In this document: in pieces, positions 10,577 through 17,113 of the stretch
How positions within the stretch are numbered: position 1 is the first letter of the stretch
Layout of the letters: every line of letters begins with the position of its first letter
Assembly: GCF_013363995.1 (NCBI RefSeq)
Contig: NZ_JABWGO010000001.1
Location: 1,022,087-1,086,086 of the forward strand
Length of the DNA: 64,000 nucleotides
Source of the DNA: Nonomuraea rhodomycinica
Lineage (GTDB): Bacteria; Actinomycetota; Actinomycetes; Streptosporangiales; Streptosporangiaceae
Reading direction: 5' to 3'
Notes under the pieces: generated by a model
Told to the model about the DNA's origin: nothing
The model's input: only the letters and a program-made list of their open reading frames with translations
Database searches by the model: none
Program-made: the position numbers and the translations under genes

Positions 10577-11485
10577 CTAACCGTCCAGCAGCTCCGGGGG
10601 GACGAAGCCCTCCTCGGCGAGCCGGCGCCACAGCTCCGGCGGGATCTCCGTCCGCGACGCGGCCGCGTTCCCCCTCACCTCGGCCGCCGACCGGCAGCCC
10701 ACCGCGACCGACCGTACGGCCGGATGGAGGAAGGGGAACTGGATGGCCGCCGCGGCGAGCGGCACCCCGAACTCGGCGCAGATCGCGCGGCAACGCTCCG
10801 CCCGGGCGAGCACACCGCCGGATGCCGGCCGGTAGTCGAACATGGCCCCCGGACGAGGGTCCGCCAGCAGCCCGGTGTTGAACACGCCGCCCACGACCAC
10901 CGCGGTACCGGTCTTCAGGCACAGCGGCAGCAGGGTCGTCAGCGCCTCGTGGTCGAGCAGCGAGAAGCGGCCCGCGATGAGGACGACGTCCACGTCGAAC
11001 TCGGCCACGTACGCGGCCAGCGGTTCGCTGTGGTTCATGCCGAAGCCGACGGCGCCGGCCAGTCCTTCGTCGCGGAGCCTGCGCGCGGCCGGGTAGGCGG
11101 TGCGGCGTACCTCCTCCCGGAAGTCGTCGGGGTCGTGCAGGTACAGGATGTCGACGGAGGACCGCCGGAGCCGCTCCAGGCTGGACTCCAGCGATTCCCG
11201 GACGCCGCGCTCCGTCCAGTCCGTGGCCACCGTGGAGCCCGGCCGCAGCAGCCATCCCGCCTTGGTCGAGATCACCGGCTCGGCGGCGCCGTCCAGAGCC
11301 GCGAGCGAGCGGCCGAGCCGCTCCTCGGCGAGCCCGTGACCGTAGCGCGGTGCGGTGTCGAAGTAGACGATCCCCTCCTCGACGGCGGCGGCCACCGTCG
11401 CGGCCGCGTCCTGCTCGGAGACGTCCTGGAACAGGTTGCCGATGGGGGCGGTGCCGAGGCCCAGCCGTGGCAGTCCGGTCCTCAT
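10577..11485 (-). CDS. Aldo/keto reductase, L-fucose (D-threo-aldose) 1-dehydrogenase type
   Basis: A 302-residue TIM-barrel oxidoreductase. The N-terminus LPRLGLGTAPIGNLFQDVSE and YFDTAPRYGHGLAEERLG match the D-threo-aldose 1-dehydrogenase/L-fucose dehydrogenase branch, with Asp and Tyr of the catalytic tetrad; the Lys is in ISTKAGWLL. It would oxidise L-fucose to L-fuconolactone with NAD(P). Its ATG overlaps the stop of the upstream 633-residue gene (ATGA). Together with the amidohydrolase at 13531 it supplies the first two steps of non-phosphorylating fucose catabolism. Confidence 0.85.
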   Translation of the reverse strand: MRTGLPRLGLGTAPIGNLFQDVSEQDAAATVAAAVEEGIVYFDTAPRYGHGLAEERLGRSLAALDGAAEPVISTKAGWLLRPGSTVATDWTERGVRESLESSLERLRRSSVDILYLHDPDDFREEVRRTAYPAARRLRDEGLAGAVGFGMNHSEPLAAYVAEFDVDVVLIAGRFSLLDHEALTTLLPLCLKTGTAVVVGGVFNTGLLADPRPGAMFDYRPASGGVLARAERCRAICAEFGVPLAAAAIQFPFLHPAVRSVAVGCRSAAEVRGNAAASRTEIPPELWRRLAEEGFVPPELLDG

Positions 11486-13383
11486 CGCGTCCCCTCCCAG
11501 GGTGGGGCCGCGTAGGTGGGCCTCCCGCCGCGCAGCGTCATCGTGAGGGTGAGCCGTACGTGCGTGGAGCCCGGCAGCCGCACGGTGACGTACGGCCCCT
11601 CGACGGGCCGGGGCGGCTCGTCGTCGACGCGGACCGTGTGGATGACGTGCTCGGCGTACGTGCCGGCCTGCACGACGAGCGACCGCGGCGCCTCGCCGAG
11701 GTTGGCCAGTTCGACCACGGTGTGGCCGGCGTCGATGCTGGAAACCAGCGCGGCGACGTCGGCGGGCAGGCCGGGACGGCGCCGGTCGGCGTCGAAGTAG
11801 CGCAGGTGCATCTGCGCCAGCGCGCCGTTGTAGAGCACCTGCGGGGACCCCGTGGTCAGCTGCAGCAGCGCCTCGGTGACGACCGGGTTGCGGTCCTGCC
11901 AGTCGTGGATGCCCAGCGCGTCGGGGCCGACGGCGGGGTCCACCGGGTCGTCGGCGATCGACTCGACCCGCTGGGCGCAGGTGTCGATGGCGCTGCGCAG
12001 CATCCGCTCGGGGAAGCCGGGGTTGCGGCCGGCGAGGTACTCGTACCAGGGCTCCTCGTGCCCCGACTCCTCCTTGGTGCGCTGGGTGTGCACCGCCGTC
12101 CAGTCCCAGCTCGACTCCTCGCGGAGCCGGTCGATCCGCTCCCGGTCGGCGGCGGCCCGGCTGAACTGCCACAGGGCCACGGGCAGCTGGGTCGGCATGA
12201 TGGTGTGGTCGAACCATCCGGAGTCGTCGCGGCGCATGGGCGCCATGAGGGTCGGCTCGTGCTCCAGCCCGCGCAGGTGGGGCCGCCAGCGTTTGATGAT
12301 GGTGGGGACCTCGGCGGGGCGACGTCGTACGGCCTGGCGGAGCACCACGTCCAGCGGGTTGCGTGCCAATTCCAGGTAGGACGGGTCGCCCGTCAGCAGC
12401 ATCGCGTTGGACGCGCCGACGATCGCCGCGGTCCCGACCGGCGGCAGTCCGTGCGGCCACGACCAGCCGTAGTGCCCGCCGTACCAGCGGCCGTCCAGGT
12501 GCTCTCCCACCACGCCGTGCATGCCGGCGTTGTCGGGCACGACGTCGCGGCCGTCCAGTCGCTGCCGCCATGCGTTGACGTACTCGACCACCCAGTCGGC
12601 GTGGCGGGCTTCGCCGCCGAGGAGGTAGGCGTTGGTGACGAGGCTGGTCGCGGCGAGGTTGACGATCGTGTCGCCGCGTCCCATCCGGTCCCACATGACC
12701 CGGCCGTAGGCGCGTGCCCGCCGCGGGTCGGCGGCCAGTTCGTCGAAGGGCGCGGCTTCGTCGATCCAGTCGAGGGGCAGTCCGTAGGGGCGCAGGGCCA
12801 GGCTCCACGGGAAGTACACATCGTGATCGCTGAAGCCCCAGCGGGGCCCGGCGGCGCCGTTGTGCGGCGCGCGGATGATCCGGTGCTCGGGGTCGTAGTT
12901 GGGGCCGCCGGGCAGGTAGAGGTCGGCGAAGCGGGCGGCCAGCTCTCTCAGCTCGCCGTCCCCGGGCTCGGCCAGGCAGAGCCCGTAGAACAGCAGCATG
13001 CCCTCGCCCTGGTGGAACCAGTCGTAGCCGCGTTCGAAGCCGTCGACCAGCATGCCCATCTCGGCGAGCTGGGCGGTGACGCCCCGCCAATGCCCGCGGG
13101 CCGCGGCCAGCACGTCGTCGCTGCCGCCGAGCAGGTAGAGCGTCGGCCAGTTGAAGAACGCCTCGTAGAAGTCGTCCACGCCGTCGCGGCCGTCGAGGCC
13201 CTCTCCCAGCCGGTCGCGGAAGACCAACCGGCCGTCGTCCTCGGTGTAGCGGTCGGAGAAGATCCGCCACGCCTTGTCCTGGACGGCGAACAGCTCCCGC
13301 TCCAGGACGGCCCACCGCGGCGGAGTCGTCAGGCCGCGGGACGCCCGCAGCTCCGGTACGCGCGATATGTCGAAGGCCGTCAC
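11482..13383 (-). CDS. Unassigned 633-residue enzyme, probably (alpha/alpha)-barrel glycan-active
   Basis: The GTG start at 13383 gives 633 residues without a signal peptide. The sequence has helix-rich blocks with conserved-looking aromatic/acidic patches (WFHQGEGMLLFYGLCLAE, WGFSDHDVYFPWSLALRPYG, GGHYGWSWPHGLPPVGTAAIVGA, WFDHTIMPTQLPVALWQFSR) and a C-terminal beta-sandwich-like end (VTVRLPGSTHVRLTLTMTLRGG). This is the layout of (alpha/alpha)6 glycosidases and lyases, but I cannot assign it to a named family. It is translationally coupled to the aldose dehydrogenase and transcribed from the operator at 13450, so it should act on the locus substrate. Confidence 0.7.
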   Translation of the reverse strand: MTAFDISRVPELRASRGLTTPPRWAVLERELFAVQDKAWRIFSDRYTEDDGRLVFRDRLGEGLDGRDGVDDFYEAFFNWPTLYLLGGSDDVLAAARGHWRGVTAQLAEMGMLVDGFERGYDWFHQGEGMLLFYGLCLAEPGDGELRELAARFADLYLPGGPNYDPEHRIIRAPHNGAAGPRWGFSDHDVYFPWSLALRPYGLPLDWIDEAAPFDELAADPRRARAYGRVMWDRMGRGDTIVNLAATSLVTNAYLLGGEARHADWVVEYVNAWRQRLDGRDVVPDNAGMHGVVGEHLDGRWYGGHYGWSWPHGLPPVGTAAIVGASNAMLLTGDPSYLELARNPLDVVLRQAVRRRPAEVPTIIKRWRPHLRGLEHEPTLMAPMRRDDSGWFDHTIMPTQLPVALWQFSRAAADRERIDRLREESSWDWTAVHTQRTKEESGHEEPWYEYLAGRNPGFPERMLRSAIDTCAQRVESIADDPVDPAVGPDALGIHDWQDRNPVVTEALLQLTTGSPQVLYNGALAQMHLRYFDADRRRPGLPADVAALVSSIDAGHTVVELANLGEAPRSLVVQAGTYAEHVIHTVRVDDEPPRPVEGPYVTVRLPGSTHVRLTLTMTLRGGRPTYAAPPWEGTR

Positions 13384-13449
13384 CGTCTCGCCGCCCCCTC
13401 TGCCGAGCCGCCGGGAAGTCTTGCTGCCATGCGCATGAGAACACCTGTA

Positions 13450-13469
13450 ATCGCTGATCGATAGCCGAT
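13450..13469. promoter_or_regulatory. GntR/FCD operator copy 3
   Basis: ATCGCTGATCGATAGCCGAT keeps both outer arms (ATCG/CGAT) and the ATCGAT centre. It lies 67 bp before the divergent GTG start at 13383 and 62 bp before the amidohydrolase ATG, so it can control both directions. Confidence 0.7.
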
Positions 13470-13530
13470 GCCTAGAATCTTCATGAGCCCGGATCAACGT
13501 GTCAATACTGGCCAAACATAAGGAGACCAG

Positions 13531-14388
13531 GTGATCGACTGCCACGCCCACCTCTGGGACCTCGACGGCGGATATCCATGGATCACGCCGGGGTCGCCCC
13601 ACCACCGGCCGTTCACGGTCGGCGACCTGGCCGAGTCGGGCGACGGGCTCGGCCTGACCGGCACGATCCTGGTCGAGGCCTCCCGCGGGGACAGGGGCGA
13701 GACCGGGCGGCTGCGCGAGCTGCGCCTGCGCCACCCGGAGCTGATCCGCGGCTACGTCGGCAACCTCAACGTCCACGCCGGCGTCGCACCGTCCCGCTTC
13801 CGGGACCTCATGGACCGGGCCCGGCCCAACGGGATGCGCCTCGGAGGCGCCTCGTGGGACGCCACGCCCGCCCCGGCCCGCGCGCTGGTCCCCGTGCTGG
13901 CCGAACGCGGGGTGGCGCTCGAACTCAACCTCCACGCCGCCGCCGTCCGCCTCGCGGCCGAGGTCGCCACCCGGCACCCCGCGCTGACCGTGATCGTCGA
14001 TCATCTCGGCAACCCCGGGAACCTGCTGACGACCGATCCCGGCGAGTGGCGCGAGCACGTACGGCGGGCGGCGCGGACGCCGAACGTGATCATGAAGATC
14101 TCCGGCCTGCTCACCCAGCAGCACGGCGTGCCACGGGAACGGGTGGCCGGCCTGGTCGCTCACGCGGTCGAGGCGTTCGGCCCCGACCGGTGCCTCGTCG
14201 GGTCCGACTGGCCGATCTGCCTGCCCCGCGGGTCCCGGGCGGAGTCGCTGCGGCTCTCCCGGCTCGGGCTCGCCGGGCTGACGGCCGGCGAGCGCGTACG
14301 GGTGCTGAGCACCACCGCCGAACGCGCCTACCGCCTGGCACCCGTGGTTGACAACGATCAGGCGCCCCTGCTTCGATGCGACAGTTGA
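13531..14388 (+). CDS. Amidohydrolase, L-fucono-1,5-lactonase-like
   Basis: A 285-residue COG3618-type amidohydrolase. It opens with MIDCHAHLWDLDGGYPWI, carrying the HxH metal motif, has VIVDHLGNPG in the middle with another His, and VGSDWPICLP near residue 228 with the metal-binding/catalytic Asp. Members hydrolyse sugar lactones such as L-fuconolactone, L-rhamnonolactone or 4-sulfomuconolactone. With the aldose dehydrogenase and GH29 gene nearby, L-fuconolactone is the best guess. A ribosome site AAGGAGACCAG precedes the ATG, and operator copy 3 lies upstream. Confidence 0.85.
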   Translation: MIDCHAHLWDLDGGYPWITPGSPHHRPFTVGDLAESGDGLGLTGTILVEASRGDRGETGRLRELRLRHPELIRGYVGNLNVHAGVAPSRFRDLMDRARPNGMRLGGASWDATPAPARALVPVLAERGVALELNLHAAAVRLAAEVATRHPALTVIVDHLGNPGNLLTTDPGEWREHVRRAARTPNVIMKISGLLTQQHGVPRERVAGLVAHAVEAFGPDRCLVGSDWPICLPRGSRAESLRLSRLGLAGLTAGERVRVLSTTAERAYRLAPVVDNDQAPLLRCDS

Positions 14389-14400
14389 TCGATAAGCGAT
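14381..14400. promoter_or_regulatory. GntR/FCD operator copy 4 (esterase)
   Basis: ACAGTTGATCGATAAGCGAT keeps the ATCGAT centre and the right arm GCGAT. It overlaps the last codons of the amidohydrolase gene and ends 13 bp before the esterase ATG; a second bare ATCGAT core lies at 14410-14415 on the start codon. Confidence 0.55.
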
Positions 14401-14413
14401 GATTGGTTGATCG

Positions 14414-15418
14414 ATGGCCCATTTCGACCTTCCCCAGGACCAGCTCGAACGGTACCTGCCGACCCTGCCGGAACCGGCGGACCTCGACGCGTTCTGGGCG
14501 AAGACGCTCGCCGCGAACAGCGGCGCCGACCTCGCCATGACGGCCGAGCCGGTGCCGAACGGGCTGGCGACGATCGACACCTTCGACGTCACGTTCGCGG
14601 GCTTCGGCGGCCATCCCGTCAAGGGCTGGCTACACCTGCCGGTGACCAGGACCGCTCCCCTTCCCGCCGTCGTGGAGTACCTGGGGTACGGCAGCGGCCG
14701 CGGCGTGGCCCACGAGAAACGGCTCTGGGCGTGCGCCGGATACGCGCACTTCGTCATGGACACCCGTGGCCAGGGCGCCGAGACGGCCGACCCCGACCCC
14801 GCGACCGGCGACGTCGCGGCCCCCGGTTTCCTGACCCGCGGCGTGCTGGACCCCGAGCGGTACTACTATCGCCGCCTGTACACCGACGCGGTGCGTGCGA
14901 TCGCGGCCGTGCGGACGCATCCGGCCGTGGACCCCTCGAGGGTGGCGGTGACCGGGACCAGCCAGGGCGGGGGGATCGCCCTCGCCGCGGCCGGGCTCGT
15001 CCCCGACCTCGTGGCCGTCATGCCCGACGTGCCGTTCCTCTGCCACTTCCCGCGCGCGACCACGTTCACCGACCAGCCGCCGTACGTGGAGGTCACCCGG
15101 TTCGTGAAGCTGCGCCGGGAACACGCGGACACGGTGATGCGGACGTTGTCGTACTTCGACGGCGCGACGCTCGCCCGCCGGGCCAACGCGCCGGCGCTCT
15201 TCTCCGTCGGCCTCATGGACCGCATCTGCCCGCCCTCGACGGTCTACGCGGCGTTCAACCACTACGGCGCGCTCTGCGCCATGCCCGCGGCACGCAAGCG
15301 GATCAGCGTCTACCCGTTCAACGACCACGAGGGCGGCGGGCCCGCGCACGAGGCCGTCAAGCTCGCGTGGCTGGCGGACCGGCTGGCAGAGCTCTCATCG
15401 ATACCTGCTAGGCGATGA
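14414..15418 (+). CDS. CE7 acetyl xylan esterase/cephalosporin C deacetylase family
   Basis: A 334-residue alpha/beta-hydrolase of the AXE1 family. The triad is visible: Ser183 in GTSQGGG, Asp269 in GLMDRICPPSTVY, and His305 in NDHEGGG; the oxyanion-region motif MDTRGQG is also present. CE7 enzymes remove acetyl groups from short oligosaccharides in the cytoplasm, consistent with the lack of a signal peptide. This implies the imported glycan is O-acetylated. The last bases of the gene overlap the operator in front of the GntR gene. Confidence 0.92.
   Translation: MAHFDLPQDQLERYLPTLPEPADLDAFWAKTLAANSGADLAMTAEPVPNGLATIDTFDVTFAGFGGHPVKGWLHLPVTRTAPLPAVVEYLGYGSGRGVAHEKRLWACAGYAHFVMDTRGQGAETADPDPATGDVAAPGFLTRGVLDPERYYYRRLYTDAVRAIAAVRTHPAVDPSRVAVTGTSQGGGIALAAAGLVPDLVAVMPDVPFLCHFPRATTFTDQPPYVEVTRFVKLRREHADTVMRTLSYFDGATLARRANAPALFSVGLMDRICPPSTVYAAFNHYGALCAMPAARKRISVYPFNDHEGGGPAHEAVKLAWLADRLAELSSIPARR
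15397..15416. promoter_or_regulatory. GntR/FCD operator copy 5 (autoregulation)
   Basis: ATCGATACCTGCTAGGCGAT keeps the left ATCG and the right half TAGGCGAT at the same 20-bp span as the other copies but lacks the central ATCGAT. It ends 59 bp before the likely GntR start, suggesting autoregulation. Confidence 0.6.
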
Positions 15419-15475
15419 TCGCGTATCATGGCATCCGGGGACCGGGGACGCGCGAACTCGCATGATGAGGACTTC

Positions 15476-16201
15476 ATGGCATCGACACGGCAAGCGAACA
15501 GTGGCTTCGCCTCCAGGCTGGCCACGAGCAAGGAGTCGGTTCGCCCCACCCTGATCTCCGATCGGGTGTACGAGCTGCTCCGCCAGGCCATCGTCGAGGG
15601 CGACCTCGCGCCGAACGACCGCGTGGTGGAGTCGGAGATCGCCCGCCGGCTGGGCGTGAGTCAGGCGCCGGTCCGCGAAGCCGTCAAGCAACTGGCCCGC
15701 GAAGGGCTGCTCGTGCACGTGCCGCGGCGCGGCAACTTCGTGGTCGAGATCTCCACCCAGGACGCCGAGTACGCCCGCCAGGTGCGCGAGCCGCTCGAAC
15801 GGCTGGCCGCCGGGCTCGCCGCCGAACGCATCACCGACGACCAGCTGCGCGAGCTCGAGGACCTCGTGGAGCAGATGCACCAGGCTGTGGCGATCAACGA
15901 CGTCGGCAGGTTCCGCGACGTCGACATCGCCTTCCACACACAGGTCAGCCAGATCGCGGGAAACCCGTTCCTCACCCGGATGTGGGAGGTCCTCGAACCG
16001 AGCCTCCGGGCGCTGCGCGCCATCGCGGACCCGCTCTTCGAGGGTGACTGGCACGCGATGGCCGACGAGCACGGCCGTCTGGTGGCGCTGCTGCGCGACG
16101 GCGACCACGCCAAGGCGGCCGAGGCGTTCGCCGACCATGCCGCCGGCCGCTCCCCCGTTCCCGACCGCCGCGCCCGGAAGGGCAGGACCTCTCCCCGGTA
16201 G
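15476..16201 (+). CDS. GntR family transcriptional regulator with FCD effector domain
   Basis: ATG 15476 has a GAGG box at suitable distance; ATG 15428 upstream has none. The 241-residue product has an N-terminal winged helix (VYELLRQAIVEGDLAPNDRVVESEIARRLGVSQAPVREAVKQLAREGLL) and an all-helical FCD domain with metal-ligand positions (DVDIAFHTQVSQIAG; DEHGRLVALLRDGD). FCD regulators usually sense uronates, hydroxy acids or other catabolic intermediates and repress the pathway until induced. The five related 20-bp sites through the preceding 9 kb are its probable operators. Confidence 0.92.
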   Translation: MASTRQANSGFASRLATSKESVRPTLISDRVYELLRQAIVEGDLAPNDRVVESEIARRLGVSQAPVREAVKQLAREGLLVHVPRRGNFVVEISTQDAEYARQVREPLERLAAGLAAERITDDQLRELEDLVEQMHQAVAINDVGRFRDVDIAFHTQVSQIAGNPFLTRMWEVLEPSLRALRAIADPLFEGDWHAMADEHGRLVALLRDGDHAKAAEAFADHAAGRSPVPDRRARKGRTSPR

Positions 16202-16247
16202 GCCGCGGCCGTCCGAGGACGAGCCGCCGGCCGGCGCCGGCGTCGCC

Positions 16248-16904
16248 TCACAGGCCGTGGATGCGGCGGCCGGTGATCCGGTGCGGGACGATGCGGATGT
16301 AGAGGCGGCGCTCGCCACCGGCCCACGGGGTGATGCCGGCGTCGGCCATCTCGGCCGCCTCGTCGTCCCGCATGTGGTGGGCGGGCCCCTGGATGAGGAC
16401 GCTCCAGCCCTGCCGGTGGGCTTCGTCGATCCGGTCGACCTCGAAACCGACCTTGATCTCGACGCCTTCCAGCCCGGTGCGCAGATCCTGGTCCATGGGG
16501 CCGCCGAAGGCCGTACGGAAGACGATCGCGCCGCCGTGCAGCCGGTAGTTGACGGGCAGGACCGTCGGCCCGTGCGAACCGTTGAACGCCACGCGGCCGA
16601 TGCCGCCGGGGGCGATCAGCCGCAGGCACTCCTCCGGCTCCAGGACCTTCAGCACCGGATTCGCCATGGCCGGGCCGCCGCCGGGCGGGCGGTCCCGCCC
16701 GCCGCCCAGCAGGTCCTGGACCGTGGTCCCGAGGGCGTCGGCCAGGCGGGCCATCGTGCCTCGCTCGGGGTTGTCCGAGTGGCTCTCCATGTACTGGATG
16801 TAGCCGGCGGACATGCCCGCCCGGGCGGCGAGCTGCTCGACGGTGAGGCCCGACCGCTCGCGGTGGTACGTGAGGCGGTGCCCGAAGTCTCCGGTTCCTT
16901 CCAT
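16248..16904 (-). CDS. XRE-type regulator fused to pyridoxamine 5'-phosphate oxidase-like domain
   Basis: The start at ATG 16904 is chosen because GGGGGA lies seven bases upstream; in-frame starts at 16919 and 16964 lack this. The 218-residue protein has an N-terminal HTH_XRE (LTYHRERSGLTVEQLAARAGMSAGYIQYMES) and a C-terminal flavin-split-barrel domain (LRLIAPGGIGRVAFNGSHGPTVLPVNYRLHGG, then IDEAHRQGWSVLIQGPA). PNPOx-like domains bind FMN or F420; Rv0080 and Rv3129 of the tuberculosis DosR regulon are related single-domain proteins. It is divergent from the Mg-ATPase gene, with a DosR-like box between them. A redox-sensing role is inference. Confidence 0.85.
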   Translation of the reverse strand: MEGTGDFGHRLTYHRERSGLTVEQLAARAGMSAGYIQYMESHSDNPERGTMARLADALGTTVQDLLGGGRDRPPGGGPAMANPVLKVLEPEECLRLIAPGGIGRVAFNGSHGPTVLPVNYRLHGGAIVFRTAFGGPMDQDLRTGLEGVEIKVGFEVDRIDEAHRQGWSVLIQGPAHHMRDDEAAEMADAGITPWAGGERRLYIRIVPHRITGRRIHGL

Positions 16905-17033
16905 GTCGGTGTCCCCCATCGTGACGGTGCGGCTGGCGCCTGCCATGCCGCAGACCCTACCCACGACGTCGCCGAAGATCCGTCCCCCCGTGACGATCGC
17001 GGCCGGTGACCGGCTCGGCCGAAGGCGGCGGTT

Positions 17034-17049
17034 GAGGACCTTCGCCCCT
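17034..17049. promoter_or_regulatory. DosR-like box upstream of the P3B ATPase
   Basis: GAGGACCTTCGCCCCT has the GG-N8-CCC geometry of DosR boxes and ends 64 bp before the ATPase ATG. It is nearly identical to the box at 23770. Confidence 0.55.
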
Positions 17050-17113
17050 TTCTTGGCGCCGGGGCTGGTGGCCAGGATCGAGAGGTGAGCGGAAACGGGG
17101 ACGGGAGCACGCG

